In this document: in pieces, positions 1 to 5,319 of the stretch
How the letters are laid out: each line of letters opens with the position of its first letter
Position numbering within the stretch: the stretch's first letter is position 1
Origin: an uncultured bacterium
GTDB lineage: Bacteria; Actinomycetota; Coriobacteriia; Coriobacteriales; Coriobacteriaceae
Direction: 5' to 3'
Assembly: GCA_905215275.1 (NCBI GenBank)
Contig: CAJMPE010000075.1
Span: 1-8,895, forward strand
DNA: 8,895 bases
The notes under the pieces: model-generated
Database searches by the model: none
What the model saw: only the letters and a program-made list of their open reading frames with translations
What the model was told of the DNA's origin: nothing
Position numbers and translations under genes: made by a program

Positions 1-180
1 CGTTTTAAGGTCGACGCCATCGCGCTCGACGACCGGGATGTGGCCTCCCTTGCGGCCGCGATGCAGCAACGTATCGAGGAGGCCTGCGACACCATGCTCG
101 GCACGCCGGGCACGACCGCGCGCGTCCGTTTTTTGCCGTCCAAGACTACCGTCCAGACCGTGGAGGTTTCCGGTGAGTGA
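1..180 (+). CDS. C-terminal fragment of probable AmaP-like alkaline shock membrane anchor protein
   Basis: The window opens inside this gene; the last 59 codons and a TGA stop are visible in frame 1. The fragment reads as an alternating strand and helix of about 55 residues, with DRDVASLAAAMQQRIEEAC as its helical part, and resembles the soluble C-terminal domain of AmaP-type proteins that follows their two membrane helices. The label rests mainly on gene order: AmaP, DUF2273 and Asp23 genes commonly sit together, and AmaP holds Asp23 at the membrane. The next gene starts inside this one (8 bases shared), which suggests translational coupling. No membrane segment is visible in the portion present, so it could instead be the end of a second Asp23-like protein. 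Confidence 0.5.
   Translation, partial: RFKVDAIALDDRDVASLAAAMQQRIEEACDTMLGTPGTTARVRFLPSKTTVQTVEVSGE
162..166 (+). promoter_or_regulatory. Shine-Dalgarno site that fixes the DUF2273 GTG start
   Basis: GGAGG lies six bases before the GTG at 173 and within the end of the upstream reading frame. It supports GTG 173 over the in-frame ATG at 38, which would overlap most of the upstream gene and add an arginine-rich, unnatural N-terminus. Confidence 0.7.
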
Positions 181-550
181 TACCAACCAAGACAAGACCG
201 CCCGCACGCCGCGCCTGACGATCGACCAGAACGCTACGCCAGCAGGCGAGTCCGCCGACACCAAGCCCGAGGCCGGCGAGCAGCACGACAGCGCCGCCAA
301 CGACTTTGACGAGGCCATGGGTCTCATCAAAGGTACGGGCGCTGCTATCTGGAGCTACGCCGTGCGCCACCCCAACACTACGCTCGGTGCCTTGGCAGGC
401 TTTATTCTCGCCGTGCTGGTACTTACGTTGGGCCTGTGGGACACGCTCGTCATCGCATTCTTTGTGCTGATCGGCGCCGTGATCGGCCAGATTCGCGACG
501 GCGAGAACGGTATCGTCAACTTCTTCGGCCGCCTGTTTAGCGGCCGCTAA
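173..550 (+). CDS. DUF2273 family small integral membrane protein
   Basis: A 125-residue protein starting at GTG 173, preceded by GGAGG with a 6-base spacer and overlapping the upstream stop. Residues 1-60 are hydrophilic (starting SDTNQDKTARTPRL). Two hydrophobic helices follow at about 71-88 and 91-106, ending in the charged turn GQIRDG, then a short amphipathic tail (NFFGRLFSGR). A two-helix hairpin ending in IGxxRDG is typical of DUF2273 proteins, which are usually about 60-80 residues and lie between AmaP and Asp23 genes. The likely role is membrane support of the Asp23 envelope-stress complex; that is inferred from the operon, as the family has no defined activity. The hydrophilic N-terminal extension is longer than in the short family members I know. 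Confidence 0.8.
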   Translation: MSDTNQDKTARTPRLTIDQNATPAGESADTKPEAGEQHDSAANDFDEAMGLIKGTGAAIWSYAVRHPNTTLGALAGFILAVLVLTLGLWDTLVIAFFVLIGAVIGQIRDGENGIVNFFGRLFSGR

Positions 551-594
551 TACGTATTCGACTGTCGCATCCGCGGCAGGCATAAGGAGGAACC

Positions 595-1122
595 ATGGCT
601 TTTAACACGAAGGTCGATGTAGCCGATACCGAGCTCGAGGCGAATGAGGTCGTCGTCGCCGAGGCGGAGGACGTAACGCTCGAGGACGAGGCACTCGTCG
701 AGGCCGAGTCCGATGCGGGCGAGGACAACGAGGAGATGGACGAGGAAACGGACGAGTCCGAGGACTCGCTGACCTATTCCAACGGCGTGATCGAGAAGAT
801 CGTCGCCATGGCCACCCGCGAGGTTCCGCACGTCCTGGGCATGAAGGGCAACCTCATGCACTTTGTGCAGGAGCAGTTTGGTGCCGAGAACCTGACCAAG
901 GGCGTGACGGTCGAGGTCACCGACGACAACCGCGTGGTCGTCAACATCTCGGTCATCATCGAGTACGGCGCCTATGCGCCTGCGATCTTTGACGACGTTA
1001 AGGCGCGCGTCACCGAGCGTCTGGCCGCGATGACCGGCCTTGAGGTGGCAGGCGTCAACCTGCGCATCGAGGATGTCATCACCCCCGAGGAGTACGAGCA
1101 CCGCACCAGCCAGCACGAGTAG
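595..1122 (+). CDS. Asp23/Gls24 family envelope stress response protein
   Basis: A 175-residue soluble protein with AAGGAGG four bases before the ATG. Residues 59-160 carry the Asp23/Gls24 fold, beginning LTYSNGVIEKIVAMATREV (helix) and including strands TVEVTDDNRVVVNISVIIEYG and the late helix-strand segment ending GVNLRIEDV. Asp23 proteins are abundant cytoplasmic proteins held at the membrane by AmaP and linked to alkaline and cell-wall stress. It is the third gene of the visible operon, 44 bases after the DUF2273 gene, and is followed by a hairpin terminator. The N-terminal 58 residues are unusual: 24 of residues 11-58 are Asp or Glu and none is basic, giving a disordered acidic tail before the domain. 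The family assignment is solid; the stress being sensed is not visible here. Confidence 0.87.
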   Translation: MAFNTKVDVADTELEANEVVVAEAEDVTLEDEALVEAESDAGEDNEEMDEETDESEDSLTYSNGVIEKIVAMATREVPHVLGMKGNLMHFVQEQFGAENLTKGVTVEVTDDNRVVVNISVIIEYGAYAPAIFDDVKARVTERLAAMTGLEVAGVNLRIEDVITPEEYEHRTSQHE

Positions 1123-1173
1123 CCTACCAAAAAGGGATGTTTATTTTGACAGGTTTTACCTGCGAAAACGCAA

Positions 1174-1211
1174 AACGGCCGGTCGCACGGATGTATGTGC
1201 GGCCGGCCGTT
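1174..1211 (+). terminator. Hairpin terminator after the Asp23 operon
   Basis: The arms 1174-1188 and 1197-1211 pair over 15 bases with a single G-U pair, around an 8-base loop. The T-run after the stem is poor (TTATTTG). On the opposite strand the stem is followed by TTTTGCGTTTT, so the hairpin could also stop minus-strand transcription, although no minus-strand gene is seen upstream of it. Confidence 0.65.
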
Positions 1212-1256
1212 ATTTGTATGCCCCCGACGCAGGCATACCGCTCGTCTAACTAAGGG

Positions 1257-1284
1257 TTGCAATCTTCGCGTTCCGCGTTACCCT
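1257..1284 (+). promoter_or_regulatory. Weak candidate promoter for the YitT-family gene
   Basis: TTGCAA at 1257-1262 and TACCCT at 1279-1284 are separated by 16 bases, placing the start about 40 bases before the ATG. The -10 match is poor. A promoter is expected here because a terminator lies upstream and the next gene is on the same strand. Confidence 0.3.
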
Positions 1285-1327
1285 AATGGGCGCATTGTTT
1301 CCAAATTGTTAACGAGGGGTTGCCGTA

Positions 1328-2350
1328 ATGGCCGACGAACACGAGACCGAAAGCAAGGCATGGGCGATTGAAGCCGCTGCGGCAGAGGCGGCGTCGCGTG
1401 CCGCCGAGGAGATGCATCGTCCTCCGGTGGTGCCGATGGAGCGCGTTGTCGGTCGCGAGGATATCGAACGTGGCGAGCGCGCCGGCCGCAAGCGCAGCCA
1501 GGAGCCAGGCTTTCCGCGCTTTTTTGCCGAGCTCAATCTGGGCCTGGTCCTCACGGCGTTCGCCATCGTGGCCTTTAAAACCCCCAATCACTTTGCCTTC
1601 GGCGGCACCTCGGGCGTGTCGGTCATTCTGTCCACGCTGTTCCCGACTCTGCCCGTCGGCGTCTTTATGTGGATTATCAACGCGGTCTTGGTCATCCTGG
1701 GTTTTATCTTTTTGGAGCGCAAGGCAATCCTTTGGAGTGTCTTTTCCTCGTTTGCGCTTTCGGCCTACGTCTCGCTGTTTGAGCTCTTCATTCCGTCGGA
1801 TGTTTCGATGACGGGCGATATGTGGCTCGACCTGTGTTTTGCCGTCATCTTGCCGGCGCTGGGCAGTGCCATTGTCTTTGACATTGGCGCCTCGACGGGC
1901 GGCACCGACATCCTTGCCATGATCCTCAAGCGCCGCACAACGCTCGAGATCGGCCGTGCCCTGTTGCTGGTCGATATCGGCATCGTGACCATCGCGGCTT
2001 TCCTGTATGGCCCGCGCGTCGGCCTGTACTGCGTGCTCGGTCTGTTTGCCAAGACGCTTGTGGTCGACAAGGCTATCGAGAGCATTCACCTTCGTAAGGT
2101 CTGCACGATCATTTGCTCCGAGCCCCTTAAGGTCGAGGAGTTTATCGTCAAGCATCTCAACCGCACGGCAACGATCAGCCGTGGCTACGGCGCCTTCTCG
2201 GGCAAGTGCGTCACGGTGATTATGAGCGTGCTGAGCCGTCGCGAGGCAGTGCAACTGCGCCGCTATACCCGCGAGATTGACCCTGGCGCCTTCATCACCA
2301 TCGTCGATAGCTCCGAAATCGTCGGCAAGGGCTTCCGCGGCACGAACTAG
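1328..2350 (+). CDS. YitT family membrane protein with C-terminal DUF2179 domain
   Basis: A 340-residue protein; GAGGGG lies eight bases before the ATG. Residues 1-60 are a charged, Ala/Glu-rich cytoplasmic extension. Residues 65-250 form the YitT membrane domain of five to six helices, with the family's glycine-rich signatures FGGTSGVSVI (91-100) and GASTGGTDILAMIL (187-200). Residues 255-335 are the soluble DUF2179 domain (CTIICSEPLKVEEFIVKHL to ITIVDSSEIVGKGF). YitT proteins are widespread membrane proteins of about 280-290 residues whose substrate is mostly unknown; the extra length here is the N-terminal extension. The gene stands alone, with its own likely promoter after the Asp23 terminator. 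I see no hairpin terminator in the 150 bases behind it, so read-through into the next gene is possible. Family assignment is firm; transport function is only presumed. Confidence 0.9.
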   Translation: MADEHETESKAWAIEAAAAEAASRAAEEMHRPPVVPMERVVGREDIERGERAGRKRSQEPGFPRFFAELNLGLVLTAFAIVAFKTPNHFAFGGTSGVSVILSTLFPTLPVGVFMWIINAVLVILGFIFLERKAILWSVFSSFALSAYVSLFELFIPSDVSMTGDMWLDLCFAVILPALGSAIVFDIGASTGGTDILAMILKRRTTLEIGRALLLVDIGIVTIAAFLYGPRVGLYCVLGLFAKTLVVDKAIESIHLRKVCTIICSEPLKVEEFIVKHLNRTATISRGYGAFSGKCVTVIMSVLSRREAVQLRRYTREIDPGAFITIVDSSEIVGKGFRGTN

Positions 2351-2407
2351 CCCGGGCGTACCCTTCGAATCATTGAATAAAGCCACCTGCGTTGCAAATC
2401 GGTCATC

Positions 2408-2439
2408 TTGGGGTATTTGTCCTCACATTGGGCGATAAT
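2408..2439 (+). promoter_or_regulatory. Weak candidate promoter for the zinc-ribbon/DUF4013 gene
   Basis: GATAAT at 2434-2439 matches the -10 consensus at five of six positions. The only -35-like sequence nearby, TTGGGG at 2408-2413, is 20 bases away, which is longer than ideal. If it is used, transcription would start about 55 bases before the ATG at 2501. Confidence 0.3.
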
Positions 2440-2485
2440 GATGCCAAAGACATCGTTTGCGATCCAGGTGATTCGCTCTAGATAC

Positions 2486-2491
2486 GAAGGG
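2486..2491 (+). promoter_or_regulatory. Shine-Dalgarno site that decides the zinc-ribbon start
   Basis: GAAGGG sits nine bases before ATG 2501. It directly abuts the in-frame ATG 2492, leaving no spacer for that start, and lies downstream of the in-frame ATG 2408. The start at 2501 also puts MFC at the N-terminus exactly as in the paralogous protein at 4040. Confidence 0.65.
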
Positions 2492-2500
2492 ATGATTTCG

Positions 2501-3844
2501 ATGTTCTGTTCGCAGTGTGGCGCCCCCATGGGCGATAACGACAAGTTCTGCGGCGTGTGCGGTGCCCCTAATACCGAGGTCAAGGCCGCCGGTCCCGCTC
2601 CGCAAGCTCAACCTCAGCCGCAGGGTCAGCCGTTTGCCCAGCCGCAGCCGCAGCCGTTCGTTGCGCCCCAGCCGGCTATGAACGCGCCCAAGGGTTGCAT
2701 GGCTCAGGCCTTCAACGACATGCTTAAGGTTCCCGGCGCCTTGGTTCGCGTATGCCAAATCGCCTTTTTGCCGGCGCTGATCTGTGTTGTCTCGGTGCTG
2801 GTGCTGTTTATCCCCGTTATCGGCGGTATCGCAGCGGCCATTGGCTTTTTGCTCGCGTACGTGGCAAGCGTGTGCGGTGCCGGCTTTGCTATCGAGTGGG
2901 GTCGTGACCTGTCGCTCAAGGATGATAACGGCATGGAGCGTCCGCTGCTGCGCTCGACCTCGTTTGGATTGGGCATTTTCTCGTCTGTCATTACCGGTGT
3001 GCTCGAGTTCGTGGCCATTATTCCGGTGATTGGCGTGGTGTTCTCGGCTATCGAGAGCGTCGTGATCGGTGCCGTCGGTTCATATTATTTCAATGGTTCG
3101 AGCGGTCTCGAGGCCGCACTCTTCGGCTCGATGGGCCTGCTCGTCTTTGCCATGATCGTGTCGGTGGTACTGGGCATCTTCTTTAAGATGTTTGGTGATG
3201 CTGCCGTGATGCACTTTGCCGTCGCGGGGCGCGTGGAAAGCGCGTTCTCGCTCGAGAAGGTCTGGAAGTCTTATAAGGCCAACCTGGGCAAGCTATTCTG
3301 CGCCTCGATTCTTCCCGAGTTTTTGACGGGCATCGTGTCGAACATTATCACGTGGATCTTCACTGCCCTCTTTGGCTTTATCGCCGCGCTGGGAATTAGC
3401 AGCTACGGCTATTATGGCTACTATTCTCGCCCGTCGGGCATAGAGGCAATCATCGAGGGCGGCGGCATCACGCTCATTCTGTTCTTGATGATCGTTGCCT
3501 TTGTCACGGTGTTCCTGACTGTGTTTGGCAAGATGCTCAAGTATCGCGCCGTTGGCTACTGGGCCGCGCGCTATGCCAGCGAGTGGGCCGATGAGGATGC
3601 CGACGATGTTCTGACGTTTGTGCTTCCGGGTGAGAAGAAGCCTGCTCCTGCGGGATTCAATCCCACGGCCGCCACTGGTGCAGCCCCTGCACCGGCACCC
3701 GCACCTGCCCCGGCACCTGCCCCGGCGCCTGCACCTGCACCGGCGCCCGAGGCGACGCCTGCGGAGCCCGATTGGGATGCCCTTGCCACGCCGGCGGATG
3801 AGCCGGGCGATAATCCTGCTGCCGAAAACAATCAAACCGAATAG
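2501..3844 (+). CDS. Zinc-ribbon membrane protein with DUF4013-like domain and Ala-Pro tail
   Basis: A 447-residue protein. Residues 3-20 form a zinc ribbon with Cys 3, 6, 17 and 20 (MFCSQCGAPM, then DKFCGVCGAP). Residues 30-62 are a Pro/Gln/Ala linker. From 65 to about 365 there are roughly six hydrophobic segments in the style of DUF4013, including the twice-used phrase IPVIG (104-108, 174-178), the segment GDAAVMHFAVAGRVESAF (232-249), and a Tyr-rich loop near 302-308. The tail has (AP)11 at residues 395-416 and ends acidic. The protein probably lies in the membrane with a cytoplasmic zinc ribbon; no enzymatic residues are apparent and its function is unknown. ATG 2501 was chosen over 2408 from the ribosome binding site and from the matching MFC start of the paralogue. 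A strong terminator follows, so it is a separate transcription unit from the next gene. Confidence 0.8.
   Translation: MFCSQCGAPMGDNDKFCGVCGAPNTEVKAAGPAPQAQPQPQGQPFAQPQPQPFVAPQPAMNAPKGCMAQAFNDMLKVPGALVRVCQIAFLPALICVVSVLVLFIPVIGGIAAAIGFLLAYVASVCGAGFAIEWGRDLSLKDDNGMERPLLRSTSFGLGIFSSVITGVLEFVAIIPVIGVVFSAIESVVIGAVGSYYFNGSSGLEAALFGSMGLLVFAMIVSVVLGIFFKMFGDAAVMHFAVAGRVESAFSLEKVWKSYKANLGKLFCASILPEFLTGIVSNIITWIFTALFGFIAALGISSYGYYGYYSRPSGIEAIIEGGGITLILFLMIVAFVTVFLTVFGKMLKYRAVGYWAARYASEWADEDADDVLTFVLPGEKKPAPAGFNPTAATGAAPAPAPAPAPAPAPAPAPAPAPEATPAEPDWDALATPADEPGDNPAAENNQTE
3683..3748 (+). repeat. In-frame Ala-Pro dipeptide repeat, (AP)11
   Basis: Eleven successive Ala-Pro codon pairs in the C-terminal tail of the zinc-ribbon/DUF4013 protein. 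The codons vary (GCA, GCC and GCG with CCT, CCG and CCC), so the repeat is kept at protein level rather than being a recent exact expansion. Such runs form stiff, extended spacers. Confidence 0.9.
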
Positions 3845-3851
3845 TCGGTCG

Positions 3852-3887
3852 AGGCGCCCTGGGCAACTGAGCCCGGGGCGCCTTTTT
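3852..3887 (+). terminator. Intrinsic terminator after the zinc-ribbon/DUF4013 gene
   Basis: AGGCGCCCTGGGC pairs with GCCCGGGGCGCCT over 13 bases with one G-U pair, around the 6-base loop AACTGA, and runs into TTTTT. It starts 7 bases after the stop codon and is the most canonical terminator in the window. Confidence 0.92.
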
Positions 3888-3943
3888 CTACTGCGAAAGC
3901 AAGAAAATGCCTGGGAAAACGGTTGCAGCAATATTTCTCGGAA

Positions 3944-3964
3944 ATTGATCAATGTTGCGCAACA
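3944..3964 (+). promoter_or_regulatory. Two adjoining perfect palindromes upstream of the DUF4234 gene
   Basis: ATTGATCAAT (3944-3953) and TGTTGCGCAACA (3953-3964) are both perfect palindromes and share one base. They lie in the promoter region about 75-95 bases before the ATG at 4040. A possible -10 TATTGT at 3975-3980 follows directly, but no -35 at good spacing was found. An operator for a dimeric repressor or activator is a reasonable reading; the binding protein is unknown. Confidence 0.35.
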
Positions 3965-4005
3965 ACGTCGCGGCTATTGTTGAGAACATAGTCGTGTAAG
4001 GTTTG

Positions 4006-4022
4006 AAGGCGTGCAACGCCTT
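4006..4022 (+). other. Short leader hairpin just before the ribosome binding site
   Basis: AAGGCGT and ACGCCTT pair perfectly over seven bases around a GCA loop. The hairpin ends five bases before the AAGGAG ribosome binding site of the gene at 4040. With no T-run it is not a terminator; it could modulate translation or mRNA stability, or be chance. Confidence 0.4.
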
Positions 4023-4039
4023 AGGAAAAGGAGAGGCTT

Positions 4040-4723
4040 ATGTTCTGTCCCACTTGTGGTTCTCCCATTTCGGATGATGCCAAATTCTGCCCCGTCTGCG
4101 GTTCTGCCGTCGGTGCCGCTTCCGCTGCTCCTGCTCCGCAGCCCGCGCCGCAGCCTGCACCTCAGCCCCAACCTGCTCCGCAGCCCACGCAGATTCAGCC
4201 CGCTCCGGTTCAGGCAGTTCAGCCTGCGCCTCAGCCCCAGCAACAGTACGCCGGGCAGCAGCAGTACGCCGGGCAGCAGCAGTATGCTCAGCAGCCTGCA
4301 CCTGCCCCGATGGGCTATACTCCGATTAAGACCGACCGTGGCGTGATCGGCTGGCTCCTGCTTTCCATCGTGACTTGCGGCATCTATTCGTATTACTTCC
4401 TCTATTGCCTCGCCCGCGACATCAATGTCATGTGCCAGGACGACGGCGATTCCACGCCGGGCCTGGCGGAATTCATCCTGCTGTCGTTCGTGACCTGCGG
4501 TTTCTATGCGTACTACTGGTATTACAAGATTGGCAACCGCCTGCAGGCCAACGCTCCTCGCTACGGCCTGATGTTCCAGGAGAACGGCACCACCGTTCTT
4601 ATGTGGCAGATTGTCGGCGCGCTGCTGTGCGGTCTTGGCCCCATCTTTGCCATGAACATCATCATCAAGAATACCAATGCCATGGCAACGGCTTACAACG
4701 TCCGTCTTGGCGCTCGTGCCTAA
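4040..4723 (+). CDS. Zinc-ribbon membrane protein with duplicated DUF4234-like helices
   Basis: A 227-residue protein with AAGGAG six bases before the ATG. Cys 3, 6, 17 and 20 (MFCPTCGSPI, then AKFCPVCGSA) form a zinc ribbon with the same spacing as the protein at 2501. Residues 25-90 are a Pro/Gln/Ala linker with three QQQYAG-type repeats (67-84). The membrane part fits DUF4234: LLSIVTCGIYSYYFLY (107-122) and LLSFVTCGFYAYYWYY (147-162) match at 11 of 16 positions exactly 40 residues apart, and a third hydrophobic segment spans about 170-200. It is probably an inner-membrane protein with its zinc ribbon in the cytoplasm; no function is known to me. The preceding gene has its own terminator, so this one needs its own promoter. 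The DUF2752 gene follows within a few bases or overlaps. Confidence 0.82.
   Translation: MFCPTCGSPISDDAKFCPVCGSAVGAASAAPAPQPAPQPAPQPQPAPQPTQIQPAPVQAVQPAPQPQQQYAGQQQYAGQQQYAQQPAPAPMGYTPIKTDRGVIGWLLLSIVTCGIYSYYFLYCLARDINVMCQDDGDSTPGLAEFILLSFVTCGFYAYYWYYKIGNRLQANAPRYGLMFQENGTTVLMWQIVGALLCGLGPIFAMNIIIKNTNAMATAYNVRLGARA
4238..4291 (+). repeat. Three tandem 18-base repeats coding for QQQYAG units
   Basis: Units start at 4238, 4256 and 4274 and encode QQQYAG, QQQYAG and QQQYAQ. The first two differ at one base (CAA for CAG); the third has diverged at its end. They lengthen the flexible linker of the zinc-ribbon/DUF4234 protein and could vary in copy number between strains by slippage. Confidence 0.85.
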
Positions 4724-4736
4724 CGATAAGAGCGGC

Positions 4737-5213
4737 GTGAATAGCTCCCAGGGACATAAGGGCGCGGCGGAACTCATTCGCCGCGCCCTTTCTTGCATCG
4801 GCGCGCTCTTTGTCGCCTGGCTCGCACTCTACCTGCTCGATATCGGCTGCGTGTTTCGCCTGATGACGGGCATTCCCTGTCCGGGATGTGGCATGACGAG
4901 GGCCTGGCTGGCAGCACTGCGCCTCGATTTTGCGGCGGCCTTTGCCTACCATCCGCTGTTTTGGGTGGTGCCGATTGCGTTTGTGCTCGCGTTCGTGCGC
5001 GAGGAGGTGACGTCGAGCAAGCTAAAGCGCGGCATCGACATTGCGGTTATTGTTCTGTGCGTGCTGGTCGTTGCCGTATGGATCGCGCGCCTTATCAACC
5101 CGGCAGACGCGGGCCTGCTCTTTGGTGGTCACGCTCCCGCCGGAGTTCCCACCGATATCATCCACTTCGAAACCCCACGCTGGCTCACCATTCTTCACTC
5201 TTACCTGTCGTGA
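4737..5213 (+). CDS. DUF2752 family membrane protein
   Basis: 158 residues if started at GTG 4737, 13 bases after the preceding stop. Residues 19-40 form a first membrane helix ending in LDIGCVF, followed by the family signature TGIPCPGCGMTRAW (44-57, Cys 48 and 51). Then come YHPLFW (71-76), which matches the usual hP motif, and two further helices (about 73-87 and 100-120). DUF2752 proteins are small membrane proteins of roughly 100-150 residues with unknown function; the paired Cys may bind metal or form a disulfide. The start is uncertain: an in-frame ATG at 4677 would overlap the upstream gene by 47 bases, and GTG 4716 is also possible; none has a clear ribosome binding site. The first helix is family-typical, so the true start must lie before 4790, which places a terminator-like hairpin within the coding region. 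Confidence 0.8.
   Translation: MNSSQGHKGAAELIRRALSCIGALFVAWLALYLLDIGCVFRLMTGIPCPGCGMTRAWLAALRLDFAAAFAYHPLFWVVPIAFVLAFVREEVTSSKLKRGIDIAVIVLCVLVVAVWIARLINPADAGLLFGGHAPAGVPTDIIHFETPRWLTILHSYLS
4758..4794 (+). terminator. Terminator-like hairpin inside the 5' end of the DUF2752 reading frame
   Basis: AAGGGCGCGGCG (4758-4769) and CGCCGCGCCCTT (4779-4790) pair perfectly over 12 bases around a 9-base loop and run into TTTCTT. The arm end and tail (CCCTTTCTTG) are the same as in the terminator at 8676-8708. It lies 35 bases behind the stop of the zinc-ribbon/DUF4234 gene, where that gene's terminator would be expected, yet codes for residues 8-18 of DUF2752. It could be a genuine terminator with partial read-through, an attenuator, or coincidence in a GC-rich gene. 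Confidence 0.6.
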
Positions 5214-5245
5214 CGGAGGACGCGCAAGAAAAGCGGTCGACACAT

Positions 5246-5285
5246 AAGCGGGGGCGAACGTTGAGATAACGTTCGCCCCCGCTTT
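5246..5285. terminator. Shared bidirectional terminator between convergent genes
   Basis: Arms 5246-5262 and 5268-5284 (AAGCGGGGGCGAACGTT and its complement) pair perfectly over 17 bases around the loop GAGAT. It lies between the DUF2752 gene on the plus strand and the M20 gene on the minus strand, so it can end both transcripts. T-runs on both sides are short. Confidence 0.85.
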
Positions 5286-5319
5286 GCTCTAGCCAGGTTG
5301 TTACGGGTGGGTGTGACGG

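Noticed and set aside
38..172. ATG at 38 as start of the DUF2273 protein
   Set aside because: It would overlap the upstream gene by 143 bases and add an Arg-rich segment; GTG 173 has GGAGG at good spacing.
1150..1162. Small inverted repeat CAGGT-TTT-ACCTG
   Set aside because: Only five base pairs and next to a far stronger hairpin; likely chance.
1283..2386. A 367-codon minus-strand open frame opposite the YitT gene
   Set aside because: Composition is charged and motif-free, and the plus strand carries clear YitT and DUF2179 signatures.
3293..4798. Arg-, Gly- and Ala-rich frames on the minus strand opposite the zinc-ribbon genes
   Set aside because: They arise from Pro/Ala/Gln codons read backwards; no start signals or known domains.
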